Position numbers and translations under genes: made by a program. Of a stretch of DNA of 32,453 nt, positions 8,029 through 15,521 are shown piece after piece (position 1 is the first letter of the stretch; the number at the start of each line of letters is the position of its first letter). The DNA is from an uncultured Bacteroides sp. GTDB taxonomy: Bacteria > Bacillota > Clostridia > Lachnospirales > Lachnospiraceae. Below the pieces are notes generated by a model. The model was given only the letters and a program-made list of their open reading frames with translations, had not been told where the DNA came from and made no database searches. The DNA is taken from the NCBI GenBank assembly GCA_945865495.1, contig CAMBEF010000005.1, forward strand, positions 1 to 32,453, written 5' to 3'.

Positions 8029-9138
8029 TTATTGTTCATTTTTATTAACAATATAAGCTGCAACTGCATGATAGGCCGGGAATAATACGCCTGCTACCGG
8101 CCATATTATCCAGCTTCTGTCCCATCGGTTGGTTACAAAGCTGAGACACAGATATATTGCTGTTGCAACAAGCCAGTATACGGTTGTGGATGTTGATGTC
8201 TTTCTGTCAGTCCTTTTAGCGCTCCTTGTATAATCACCTTCTTCAAGCAGCTGATTGACGGCAGACATCTGCATTCCGCCTTTGACGAAGAAAAATACAC
8301 CGACTGCCACAATGGCAAGAAGCATCCCGACCGAGCATATTATCATAAAATCATCTTCTTCATTCACTGCAATTGCCATAAACATCGGTATTACCGAGCA
8401 TATACAAAGCACCGTTCCGACAACCATATCCCTTACATATCCATCGTGAATCTTGCTCTTATAATCTTTTACCATTCCGGTAACGCCATATTCGGTCTCA
8501 ATCTCTTCACTTTTTATGAACTCATACTGTTTAAGTTTCATTCCATTCATAATGAATATACCGACCGCAGACGCTACAAGCAGAATCAATACACACACTC
8601 CTGCTCCGGCAGCCATATTTTCACTTATTCCGCCAATCTGCATATCATTTGCAGATGCAAGTATCATAAGAACAACAGGAGATACTATGCACATCATTAC
8701 TCCGAGACCTATAGCCGGTGCGGTCTGCCTTGTAAGACTAAGGTAATTGTTGGCGTCCTCCATACTTACTTTATGCCTTACAGCCTCTCTGTTTTTATCC
8801 GCCTCAGTACCTTCCGTTCTGTCTTTTGTTCCGGCTCCCGGCTCTTCTTTGCTTTCCAACCTTACGGCTGACGGGATTTTGTCCCCCAGTATTACTTCAT
8901 CTGCTTTGTACCCCGTATACTCCGAATACTGCTCTTCTTCGATATCATCTTTAATAAGATAGTCTGTTGTTACACCGAATATCTCACTAAGCTTTAATAT
9001 CTTATCCAGATCAGGAACAGACTGTGCTCCTTCATATTTGGAAATCGACTGGCGGCTCACTCCGAGTCTCTCAGCCAGTTCTTCCTGCGACCACCCGTTT
9101 TTCTTGCGCAGGTTTATAATCTTGTCTGCCAATATCAT
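8029..9138 (-). CDS. XRE-family regulator with C-terminal membrane domain
   Basis: Residues ~5-60 form a Cro/CI helix-turn-helix (NGWSQEELAERLGVSRQSISKYE, read here as motif fragments WSQEELAERLGVS and RQSISKYEG). A charged linker with Asp/Glu/Lys-rich sequence follows to ~130, then about six hydrophobic segments in pairs (MCIVSPVVLMILA, VCVLILLVASAVGIFIMNG, VVGTVLCICSVIPMFMAIAV, MLLAIVAVGVFFFVKGG and two near the C-terminus). This is a membrane-tethered one-component regulator, 369 residues. ATG 9138 has GGAGG about 7 bases upstream. It is transcribed alone; a palindrome in its leader may allow autoregulation. It faces the D-LDH gene convergently and follows the ddl terminator. The signal is unknown; envelope stress is a reasonable guess from the cell-wall neighbours. 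Confidence 0.85.
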   Translation of the reverse strand: MILADKIINLRKKNGWSQEELAERLGVSRQSISKYEGAQSVPDLDKILKLSEIFGVTTDYLIKDDIEEEQYSEYTGYKADEVILGDKIPSAVRLESKEEPGAGTKDRTEGTEADKNREAVRHKVSMEDANNYLSLTRQTAPAIGLGVMMCIVSPVVLMILASANDMQIGGISENMAAGAGVCVLILLVASAVGIFIMNGMKLKQYEFIKSEEIETEYGVTGMVKDYKSKIHDGYVRDMVVGTVLCICSVIPMFMAIAVNEEDDFMIICSVGMLLAIVAVGVFFFVKGGMQMSAVNQLLEEGDYTRSAKRTDRKTSTSTTVYWLVATAIYLCLSFVTNRWDRSWIIWPVAGVLFPAYHAVAAYIVNKNEQ

Positions 9139-9157
9139 AATAATCCTCCATTACACA

Positions 9158-9170
9158 GGCACTATGTGCC
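9158..9170. promoter_or_regulatory. palindrome in the XRE leader, candidate operator
   Basis: GGCAC-TAT-GTGCC is a perfect 13-base inverted repeat about 20 bases before the XRE start codon, between the promoter and the ribosome site. Placement suits an autoregulatory operator or a small leader hairpin. Confidence 0.4.
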
Positions 9171-9235
9171 GGGATATTTTTCAGTTAGTATGCATCTACC
9201 TGTTACAAAAACAATATCATTTTTCCCGGTTACAT

Positions 9236-9264
9236 GCTATATATCATCACTTACAATTTGTCAA
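9236..9264 (-). promoter_or_regulatory. promoter of the XRE membrane regulator
   Basis: On the minus strand a consensus TTGACA (9259-9264) stands 17 bases before TATAGC (9236-9241); an overlapping TATATA is also present at shorter spacing. It lies just after the terminator of the upstream ddl operon, giving a leader of about 90 bases. Confidence 0.55.
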
Positions 9265-9283
9265 CCGGTGGTTGCACATGCGT

Positions 9284-9327
9284 AAAAACGGCTGTTGCGC
9301 CCATATTTAACACTGGACGAACAGCCG
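9284..9327 (-). terminator. intrinsic terminator of the hydrolase-murF-ddl operon
   Basis: Read on the minus strand, CGGCTGTT (9320-9327) pairs with AACAGCCG (9289-9296), an 8-bp GC-rich stem with a 23-base loop, followed directly by TTTTT (9284-9288). It is located 79 bases after the ddl stop codon. Confidence 0.85.
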
Positions 9328-9405
9328 CTCATTACAATTCATATATCATTGTGCATTACTGCATATATAATATTACTCAATATCTAATATTTATATGCCG
9401 GTTAC

Positions 9406-10587
9406 TTACATCTTGTTTCCCTTAGAGCCTCCGAAGCTTGCCTGATTAAGTATATTAGTATCAAATGTAAATGTAAGACTTTCTTCTGTACGCTCTCTCT
9501 TAAGAGCAAGCTGTATCATGCGGTCAAGCAGCTCCTTATACGGAACTCCTACAGGCTCCCACAGATAGAATGCAAGTGAACCCGGTATTGTATTAATCTC
9601 ATTGAAATACAGCTTATCTGTATCAGCATCTATCATAAAGTCGATTCTTGATACGCCGTTGCAGCCAAGCGCCTTGAATGACTTAACCGCAAGCTCTCTT
9701 ACCTCTTCCCTCTTTTCAGGTGTAAGCTCAGCAGGGATCTTACGTGATACGCTTGCCATGCCCTTAGAACCGCTTCCTTTGGCATTGCTTACGTATTTGT
9801 CCTCATAGCTTAAGATGTCCTTTGTATGAAGAGGCTCCTCACACTCAGATGCGATTGCATCATTCTCATCACCGAGAACTGAGCAGTTAATCTCTCTTAA
9901 GTTCGTAATTGCATGCTCAACGAGAACCTTTGTCGCATATCTGAACGCATCATCTACAGAATTGGCAAGCTCAACACGGCTCTTGGCTACACTGATGCCT
10001 ACACTTGAGCCGAGGTTGACCGGCTTGACTATTACAGGATAACCGAATACCTTTTCAATGTCATTCATCATGCCTTCCATATCAGCATAATCTGACAGTG
10101 TGTACAGGCGTGCATCTAGGACAGGTACATTGCTTTCCTTAAGAACAAGCTTTGTTATGTATTTGTCCATGCCGATTGCCGATGCAGTAACGTCACAGCC
10201 TACAAACGGAATTCCCATCGTCTTAAGATATCCCTGGAAGCCTCCGTCTTCAACATTTGTTCCGTGAACTACAGGGAATGCCACATCAATTCCAACTTCA
10301 ACATTCTTACCAAGCTTCTTCACAGGATACTGTACAAGCTTTACCCTGCCGTCCTCATTGATCATTATGACACGCTGCGACTTCTTAAGAAGCTCATCAA
10401 TATTCTTATATGACTCAATATCACCTATTGAATCACCGATATACATCTCGTTATTCTTAGTCATATAGACCGGTATAACATCATACTTGTCAGTATCCAT
10501 GCTCATATATGCCTGAATTCCCGATATTACAGAGACCTCATGCTCAACGCTCTTGCCGCCAAACATCATTGCTACTCTTGTCTTCAT
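9406..10587 (-). CDS. ddl: D-alanine--D-alanine ligase
   Basis: Joins two D-alanines with ATP in the cytosol to make the dipeptide that MurF adds to the peptidoglycan precursor. It is an ATP-grasp enzyme of 393 residues, with VAMMFGGKSVEHEVSV at the N-terminus (catalytic Glu in HEVS), VKPVNLGSSVGIS (Ser of the active-site triad), an omega loop with SYEDKYVS (the Lys-Tyr pair expected for D-Ala-D-Ala specificity), RIDFMID and FNEINTIPGS for Mg and ATP. ATG 10587 sits 8 bases after GGAGG; the ATG at 10602 contains that ribosome site and is not the start. It is the last gene of the operon, 18 bases after murF. The tail after ALKRERTEE is an extra ~30 residues beyond the usual core. VanA-type D-Lac specificity is not predicted. 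Confidence 0.95.
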   Translation of the reverse strand: MKTRVAMMFGGKSVEHEVSVISGIQAYMSMDTDKYDVIPVYMTKNNEMYIGDSIGDIESYKNIDELLKKSQRVIMINEDGRVKLVQYPVKKLGKNVEVGIDVAFPVVHGTNVEDGGFQGYLKTMGIPFVGCDVTASAIGMDKYITKLVLKESNVPVLDARLYTLSDYADMEGMMNDIEKVFGYPVIVKPVNLGSSVGISVAKSRVELANSVDDAFRYATKVLVEHAITNLREINCSVLGDENDAIASECEEPLHTKDILSYEDKYVSNAKGSGSKGMASVSRKIPAELTPEKREEVRELAVKSFKALGCNGVSRIDFMIDADTDKLYFNEINTIPGSLAFYLWEPVGVPYKELLDRMIQLALKRERTEESLTFTFDTNILNQASFGGSKGNKM

Positions 10588-10605
10588 TATTACATCCTCC
10601 ATATA

Positions 10606-12186
10606 TTAATAATTGTCAGGAAGGTCATTCTCAAGCAGGATGTACCTGTGTCCCTGACCTTTGATTGCATATGCATATGACAGTGCTTCTTCAAGCTTGT
10701 CGAATGACTGGCACTTCTGCGGTGTGAAGCCTTTGCTTAATACGCCTTCTTTGATTGGCTCTGTATGCTTTTTGCCGACCAGAAGTATATAATCACAACA
10801 GTCTGCCGCATAAGTACCGAATTTGTAATTGTACTCTTTTTCCTTATCACCAAGCTCTACCATCCCCGGTGTTATAAGAATTCTTATTCCGTCAAACATT
10901 GCAAGTGTCTCTACCGCTGCCTTGGAACCAACCGGGTTAGAGTTATATGCATCATCTATTATCGTTACCTGTCCGTGCTCTCTCATCTGCATTCTGTGAG
11001 GTACCGGCTGGATTCTTCTGACAGGAATCTTAAGATCTGACAGCGGTATTCCGAGTGTGTTGGCAGCTGCAATCGCACCGGCAACATTAATCACGTTATG
11101 CGCACCGATAAGACGCATCTGGAAGTTCTCTGTTGTTCCGTCCGGAGCTGTCATTGTAAATTCCGTTCCAAGCTGTGAAACCGCTATATCACTTGCGCAG
11201 TATCCGTTGCCGCTTCCCTGTGCGAAATAGAATACCTTGTTCTTATAATCCTTTGCCTTATCCTGAATATATTCGTTATCCCCGTTAAGGAACAGGATTC
11301 CGTCATCAGGAAGTGCATCCGCAAGCTCAAACTTTGTATTCTTGATATTCTCCATATTGAAAAATGTCTCAAGATGCTGCGGCCCTATTGAAGTAATAAT
11401 GCCATAATCAGGATGTACAATATCACAGATCTCTTTGATATCCCCTACATGCCTTGCACCCATCTCACATATGAATATCTCATGTGTTGATCTGAGCGAA
11501 CCTCTTATTGTTCTCACAACGCCCATAGGAGTGTTGAAGCTCTCAGGTGTAACAAGCACATTGTACTTCTCCTGCAGAAGTGTCTGGAGATAGAACTTAA
11601 CACTCGTCTTGCCGTAGCTTCCCGTAACTCCGATAACCTTAATGCCTTCAACCGCTTCAAGCTTTCTCCTGGCATCGTTAATATAATATCTGTTAATCGC
11701 AGCTTCTACCGGATGATTGATTATATTACATACTATGTTCATAAAGAACTGCACTGACACAAGCACCATCAGTACTCCACCAAGTGGTCTTATTCTGTCT
11801 GTAAAGCTTCCGCCTCCCAATACCACAGTAAGTATGATTATTATAAATGTCACAAGCACATTGGTTGTAATCATGCGCTTAACTCTCGGCGTATATACAA
11901 GCTTCTTCTTAGTTGTCATGCGCTTCATTGCCCTGTATACAACTATTATGAGAAGAAGTGACAGATACACAAGCACATCAACTGCCGTATACGGCAGTAC
12001 AAGCCTTACTATTCCGAGTATTATTCCATATATCAGCACCCACTGCATCCTTATGTTCTTCTTAAGCCAGTTGACATGCTCGCCATTCTTATATCCGTTA
12101 AGCTGGAACATATGCATATTGTAACGCAGCGTAAGGCAGAATGCCGGGATTGCAAGTAATACCGCTATAATAGTTCTGATTATCAT
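10606..12186 (-). CDS. MurF-type Mur ligase with N-terminal membrane domain
   Basis: Predicted to add D-Ala-D-Ala to the UDP-MurNAc peptide using ATP. Residues 1-~158 hold about five hydrophobic segments (1-20, 48-65, 68-86, 106-124, 135-155) in place of the usual soluble UDP-binding domain of MurF. The Mur ligase core then begins: P-loop GVTGSYGKTS (186-195), EMGARHVGDIKEI, ITSIGPQHLE, NTKFELAD, HNVINVAGAIAAA, and the MurF-like IDDAYNSNP near residue 415. The 526-residue length exceeds a normal MurF (~450). ATG 12186 follows GGAG with 6 bases between. It lies 13 bases after the hydrolase gene and 18 before ddl, so the ligase and its dipeptide supplier are co-transcribed. The pairing with ddl supports MurF function; a paralogous amide-ligase role is the alternative. 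Confidence 0.82.
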   Translation of the reverse strand: MIIRTIIAVLLAIPAFCLTLRYNMHMFQLNGYKNGEHVNWLKKNIRMQWVLIYGIILGIVRLVLPYTAVDVLVYLSLLLIIVVYRAMKRMTTKKKLVYTPRVKRMITTNVLVTFIIIILTVVLGGGSFTDRIRPLGGVLMVLVSVQFFMNIVCNIINHPVEAAINRYYINDARRKLEAVEGIKVIGVTGSYGKTSVKFYLQTLLQEKYNVLVTPESFNTPMGVVRTIRGSLRSTHEIFICEMGARHVGDIKEICDIVHPDYGIITSIGPQHLETFFNMENIKNTKFELADALPDDGILFLNGDNEYIQDKAKDYKNKVFYFAQGSGNGYCASDIAVSQLGTEFTMTAPDGTTENFQMRLIGAHNVINVAGAIAAANTLGIPLSDLKIPVRRIQPVPHRMQMREHGQVTIIDDAYNSNPVGSKAAVETLAMFDGIRILITPGMVELGDKEKEYNYKFGTYAADCCDYILLVGKKHTEPIKEGVLSKGFTPQKCQSFDKLEEALSYAYAIKGQGHRYILLENDLPDNY

Positions 12187-12199
12187 TATCTACTCCATT

Positions 12200-12979
12200 C
12201 TACACAATCTGAAAGTAATTCTTCATTACATTTCTGAATACCGCCGGCTTCTCAAGGAATGAAAAATGTCCTGTTCCTTCAAGAACAACAAGTCCTGCGT
12301 GCGGAATCTTTTCTTCCATTATCTTAGCATCGCCGATTGGGGTTGCCGTATCCTTGTCTCCCCATATAAGCAGGGTATCCTGCTTAATCTTCGGCATAAG
12401 CTCTCTTAAATCTTCATTAACTGCCATAACAAGGCACTTACGCATAATCGGTGTTGCATTGCGGTAATCGGCAGAGCCCTGTCTTGAATTCCAGTCATCT
12501 ATTATCTCCGGAAACAATGCATGTATCATCTTATAATTAAGGAATTTCTTAAGGAACTTATATCTCTTAATCTTAAGCTTCTGGATTGCTGTCTTCTCCG
12601 GTACAATTCCCGCACTGTCTATCAGTACGATTCTGTCTATCTCAAATGGTATGCTGTCTCTTGAAGCAAGCTTTATTATAACTCTTCCGCCATATGAATG
12701 ACCTATAAGCGTTGCTTTTGCTATACCAAGCTTCTGCATAAGCTTACAGAAGAAATCCGCATATGCATCTACATTCCAGCCCTCCTTCGGCTCATCACTT
12801 CCGCCAAAGCCCGGAAAATCAAATTGTACAAACCTGTATCTGTTATCTCCCGCAAATACCGCTGCAACCGAATCATAAACTGCAAGCTCAGTTCCCCAGC
12901 CCTGCAGCATAACAACTGTCTTCGGACCATCTCCGGTAATCCTGTAGCAGATATTATATCCATCTATCGAAATGTTCAT
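12200..12979 (-). CDS. alpha/beta-hydrolase
   Basis: A hydrolase of unknown substrate, first gene of the operon with murF and ddl. The 259-residue fold shows the oxyanion region LQGWGTE, the nucleophile elbow GHSYGG (Ser ~95), the acid in WGDKDTATP (Asp ~210) and the base in GTGHFSF (His ~238), the full catalytic triad. I prefer ATG 12979 because GGAGA lies 5 bases upstream; ATG 12991, four codons earlier, has only a weak AAGG. A consensus promoter lies about 65 bases upstream. No signal peptide is visible, so it acts in the cytosol. The link with cell-wall precursor genes is by operon only; an esterase or amidase acting on a wall-related metabolite is conceivable but unsupported. Confidence 0.85.
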   Translation of the reverse strand: MNISIDGYNICYRITGDGPKTVVMLQGWGTELAVYDSVAAVFAGDNRYRFVQFDFPGFGGSDEPKEGWNVDAYADFFCKLMQKLGIAKATLIGHSYGGRVIIKLASRDSIPFEIDRIVLIDSAGIVPEKTAIQKLKIKRYKFLKKFLNYKMIHALFPEIIDDWNSRQGSADYRNATPIMRKCLVMAVNEDLRELMPKIKQDTLLIWGDKDTATPIGDAKIMEEKIPHAGLVVLEGTGHFSFLEKPAVFRNVMKNYFQIV

Positions 12980-13044
12980 CTCTGTCTCCATATTCTGAAT
13001 CTGAACCTTACATTTATTATGTAAAAAGCCACTCGTAATATAAA

Positions 13045-13073
13045 ATTATAAGCGGCATTATTGATGATGTCAA
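13045..13073 (-). promoter_or_regulatory. consensus promoter of the hydrolase-murF-ddl operon
   Basis: On the minus strand TTGACA (13068-13073) and TATAAT (13045-13050) match the sigma-A consensus perfectly with a 17-base spacer. This predicts strong constitutive transcription of the downstream cell-wall operon, starting near 13038. Confidence 0.85.
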
Positions 13074-13120
13074 CCGCAAGAAAGCTTAATATTTAACATA
13101 TTCCATATGTATATTCTATG

Positions 13121-13162
13121 CACAACAAAGCCGGAGATTAACTGTGTATTAACACTCTCCGG
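13121..13162 (-). terminator. terminator of the gpx-TSCPD-ohrR operon
   Basis: CCGGAGA (13131-13137) and TCTCCGG (13156-13162) form a perfect 7-bp GC-rich stem with an 18-base loop. On the minus strand it is followed by CTTTGTTGT, a broken T-rich tail. It lies 24 bases after the MarR gene stop. Confidence 0.65.
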
Positions 13163-13186
13163 CCCTGCTTGTTCAAATTAATTATT

Positions 13187-13642
13187 CTACTCACCAAATT
13201 TTTGCAGAAGCAGCTTAAGTATCCTGTAAAGCTCTCCCGCATCATCCCGGTCAAGCTTAACGCAACCCGCCATCTTGTATGGCACCTCCACAGCTCTTTC
13301 CTTAAGCGCCTCTCCCTCATCAGTTATGCTTACAATAAGATTCCTCTCATCCCTGCTGTCACGCTGTCTTGATATAAGTCCCTTCTGCTCAAGCCTCTTC
13401 AACACCGGAGTAAGTGTGCCCGAATCAAGAAACAGCCTGCTGCCAAGCTCCTTGACATTAACATTCTTCTCTTCCCACAACACCATAAGCGTGATGTACT
13501 GTGTATATGTAATTCCCAGCTCATCAAGAAATGGCTTATACCTTCTTACAATTTCCTTGGAGCACGCATATAAAGGGAAGCATAACTGATTATCAAGCTT
13601 TAACGCATTATATCTGTCCGTTTCGACGTATCTGTTATCCAT
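13187..13642 (-). CDS. MarR family regulator, OhrR-type peroxide sensor
   Basis: A dimeric winged-helix repressor of 151 residues, expected to sense organic peroxides by oxidation of a single N-terminal cysteine. That residue is present as C21 in LKLDNQLCFPLYA, the OhrR hallmark. The DNA-binding part contains VKELGSRLFLDSGTLTPVLKRLE and the wing with RQRDSRDERN. There is one further Cys in the C-terminal helix (MAGCVKL). It is the last gene of an operon with glutathione peroxidase and a TSCPD protein, 12 bases after the latter; a palindromic operator candidate lies before the first gene, so autorepression relieved by peroxide is the likely scheme. The family call is strong; the exact peroxide is inferred from family knowledge. 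Confidence 0.88.
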   Translation of the reverse strand: MDNRYVETDRYNALKLDNQLCFPLYACSKEIVRRYKPFLDELGITYTQYITLMVLWEEKNVNVKELGSRLFLDSGTLTPVLKRLEQKGLISRQRDSRDERNLIVSITDEGEALKERAVEVPYKMAGCVKLDRDDAGELYRILKLLLQKFGE

Positions 13643-13654
13643 AGTATTATATCA

Positions 13655-13921
13655 TCAGTCAGACGGTTCGAGGACACCATCATGAGCCTTACGCACCGCT
13701 ATTGCAAGCTGACCTGAACACGATGTCGGTCTTCTGCCGCATCTGACATCTCCCAGCTTATTCTCTATCTCTTCTACCGTCCAACCGTCGAGTACCCTTT
13801 CTAAAGATTGCAGGTTGCCATCACACCCACCCATATACTTTATATTAGTGACCACATTATCATCCAAATCAAATGAAATCATCTGTGAGCATGTATTTTC
13901 CGTCAGATAATTATATCGCAT
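13655..13921 (-). CDS. TSCPD domain protein (TIGR03905-like)
   Basis: A small protein of 88 residues consisting almost entirely of a TSCPD domain, the Cys-rich module also seen at the C-terminus of B12-dependent ribonucleotide reductases. Visible features: TENTCSQMI near the N-terminus, the GGCDGN motif, and RCGRRPTSCSGQLA towards the end, giving four cysteines that could bind metal or cycle as thiols. It lies between the peroxidase and OhrR genes with about 11-12 bases on each side, so a redox- or metal-linked role is inferred from context. Its biochemical role is not known to me. Confidence 0.8.
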   Translation of the reverse strand: MRYNYLTENTCSQMISFDLDDNVVTNIKYMGGCDGNLQSLERVLDGWTVEEIENKLGDVRCGRRPTSCSGQLAIAVRKAHDGVLEPSD

Positions 13922-13932
13922 ATTTCCATCTC

Positions 13933-14478
13933 CTACAATAATTCTCTTATCTTTTCTTCTACAACATCCATGCTGTCAGTAGGCTCAAATCGCTCAACAA
14001 CATGCCCTTTTCTGTCAATCAGGAACTTTGTGAAATTCCATTTAATATCTGAAGTTTCTGCATAATCCTTATGTGTTCTCTCCAACATTCTTTGCAGTAA
14101 AGGGGTGAGAGGGTTCTCCTCATCAAAGCCCTTAAATCCTTTCTCTTCCTTAAGGAATCTGTACAGCGGATGCTCATTCTCTCCATTCACGTCTATCTTG
14201 GCATAATGCTTAAATGTTATGCCAAACTTTGCATCACAGAATGACACTATCTCCTCATTAGAGCCTGGTGCCTGATTACCAAACTGATTGCACGGAAAGT
14301 CAAGAATCTCAAACCCTGCCCCATTATATTTCTCATAAATATTCTGCAGATCATCATATTGAGGGGTGAAGCCGCACTGTGTTGCAGTATTTACAATAAG
14401 GACAACCATGCCCCTGTATTCTTCCATCTTATGTACATCACATACTACGTCCTCTGCTTCAAAATCATAAAAATTCAT
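13933..14478 (-). CDS. glutathione peroxidase family protein (thiol peroxidase)
   Basis: Reduces hydrogen peroxide and organic hydroperoxides in the cytosol; bacterial members usually use thioredoxin rather than glutathione. The 181-residue protein has catalytic C35 in VNTATQCGFTPQY, Gln in FPCNQFGNQAPGS (whose Cys may be the resolving residue) and Trp in IKWNFTKFLIDRKG, completing the catalytic set. It is the cysteine form, not selenocysteine. I chose ATG 14478, since AGGAGA lies 7-8 bases upstream, over the frame-open ATG six codons earlier. It is first in the operon with the TSCPD protein and OhrR-type regulator, and an OhrR-like operator lies 37-58 bases upstream. Confidence 0.95.
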   Translation of the reverse strand: MNFYDFEAEDVVCDVHKMEEYRGMVVLIVNTATQCGFTPQYDDLQNIYEKYNGAGFEILDFPCNQFGNQAPGSNEEIVSFCDAKFGITFKHYAKIDVNGENEHPLYRFLKEEKGFKGFDEENPLTPLLQRMLERTHKDYAETSDIKWNFTKFLIDRKGHVVERFEPTDSMDVVEEKIRELL

Positions 14479-14514
14479 AGCTGGTCTCCTTTTCATTGTT
14501 TAATATTAATTGTT

Positions 14515-14536
14515 TGTAATTTAATTGTGCACAATT
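14515..14536. promoter_or_regulatory. OhrR-like operator upstream of the peroxidase operon
   Basis: AATTGTGCACAATT (14523-14536) is a perfect palindrome. Overlapping it, the minus strand of 14515-14529 reads CACAATTAAATTACA, which shares a long core with the TACAATT-AATTGTA repeat I recall for Bacillus OhrR. It lies just before the peroxidase gene, whose operon ends in an OhrR-type regulator. Confidence 0.6.
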
Positions 14537-14588
14537 TATTAATTTCCCGTATTTTTATGGTACAGTCATTATTATGCACTGCCTGCAT

Positions 14589-14635
14589 CGTTACTTCGCA
14601 ACAACGTTACTTCGCAACAACGTTACTTCGTAACG
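14589..14635. repeat. 16-bp tandem repeat overlapping the mscS stop
   Basis: CGTTACTTCGCAACAA occurs twice (14589-14604 and 14605-14620), then a diverged partial copy CGTTACTTCGTAACG (14621-14635). The last copy contains the stop codon of the MscS gene and can fold into a perfect 6-bp hairpin (CGTTAC/GTAACG, loop TTC). No T-run follows, so it is not a clear terminator. It looks like a duplicated gene end. Confidence 0.7.
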
Positions 14636-15405
14636 TGCACATCCAGCTGGCTGTATGGAATCTCGATTCCATTCTCTTCATATACATCCTGAATAATTCC
14701 ATAAGCCTGACGACGCACTATATTACGTAGCTCCGGATTACAGTGAATAAGCATCCTGTACATAATCTGGCTCTCATCGAATCTGTCAGTTCCCTGGAAC
14801 TCACATGACGTTACATTATCAAGCTTTTCTATCTTATTCCTTATATCTTCACAGATATCACGTGCTTTCCCGACCGGGATTCTGTATGATGCCGGTACAT
14901 GTATTATCTGCCAGTCCGACATTACCTCAATCTGTGATATATTACGATTGCTTATCGTAACGATATTACCGGTATTTATATCGTGCAGCTTCGTTACCTT
15001 GATATTGAATGCAATTACTTTGCCAACTATGTCATTATATTTGACGACATCACCAATTGAGAAAAATTTATCCCAGACAATATATGTTCCCATCAGAAGA
15101 TCCTTCAGGATATCCTGCAAAGCAAATCCGACAACAATACTTATTACACCAAGCCCCGTTATAAGTGCGCTTATATCAACTCCATTTATCTGGAGGATAA
15201 ATATAACTGCCATTGCTAATATAATGTACCTGATAACCATCAGCCCCAAACCTGTGTTGGTCGCTCTTCTGCCTTCCATATTCTCTTTCATGAAAAAACG
15301 CTCTGTCGCCTGTTTGATCAGTTTCCACCCTATAACTGCAGCTATAATAGCAATAATGCTCAACCAGAACTGATAATGAGCCAATATTCCTTTTAAAATA
15401 TCCAT
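14623..15405 (-). CDS. small-conductance mechanosensitive channel, MscS family
   Basis: A cytoplasmic-membrane channel that opens under membrane tension to release solutes in hypo-osmotic shock. The 260-residue protein is the short MscS form. Three hydrophobic segments occupy the first ~115 residues, with the pore-lining helix ending in ISIVVGFALQDILKDLLMG, then the beta domain (DVVKYNDIVGKVIAFNIKVT, VTISNRNISQ) and a C-terminal alpha-beta domain. I chose ATG 15405, with GGGAG about 11 bases upstream; the open frame extends further into the divergent gene but lacks a start signal. A TTGACA/TAAAAT promoter precedes it. It is transcribed alone, divergent from the threonine/serine exporter. A 16-bp repeat array overlaps its stop codon. 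Confidence 0.9.
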   Translation of the reverse strand: MDILKGILAHYQFWLSIIAIIAAVIGWKLIKQATERFFMKENMEGRRATNTGLGLMVIRYIILAMAVIFILQINGVDISALITGLGVISIVVGFALQDILKDLLMGTYIVWDKFFSIGDVVKYNDIVGKVIAFNIKVTKLHDINTGNIVTISNRNISQIEVMSDWQIIHVPASYRIPVGKARDICEDIRNKIEKLDNVTSCEFQGTDRFDESQIMYRMLIHCNPELRNIVRRQAYGIIQDVYEENGIEIPYSQLDVHVTK

Positions 15406-15445
15406 GTATATGTATGCTCCCGTTTCATGCTTATAATTAATAAAA

Positions 15446-15474
15446 ATTTTAAATCCTAATCTATTCATTGTCAA
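15446..15474 (-). promoter_or_regulatory. mscS promoter
   Basis: On the minus strand TTGACA (15469-15474) and TAAAAT (15446-15451) are 17 bases apart. The -35 lies within the small palindrome ATTGTCAAT, whose plus-strand TTGTCA (15468-15473) could serve as -35 for the divergent exporter gene, with TATGAT at 15489-15494 (short 15-base spacer). Confidence 0.6.
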
Positions 15475-15521
15475 TAAATGTGGTATTATATGATTAATCA
15501 TATTTTCAGGAGGATTGTGCC

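Noticed and set aside
8026-8058. Stem GCTTTATTGTT/AACAATATAAGC as a terminator of the D-LDH gene
   Set aside because: AT-rich, imperfect and without a proper T-run after the second arm.
8446-8871. 141-codon plus-strand frame opposite the XRE regulator
   Set aside because: It is antisense to a well-supported gene, has no ribosome site and no recognisable protein features.
10588-10602. ATG 10602 as the ddl start
   Set aside because: The ATGGAGGATG sequence is the ribosome site for ATG 10587, which gives the usual Ddl N-terminus.
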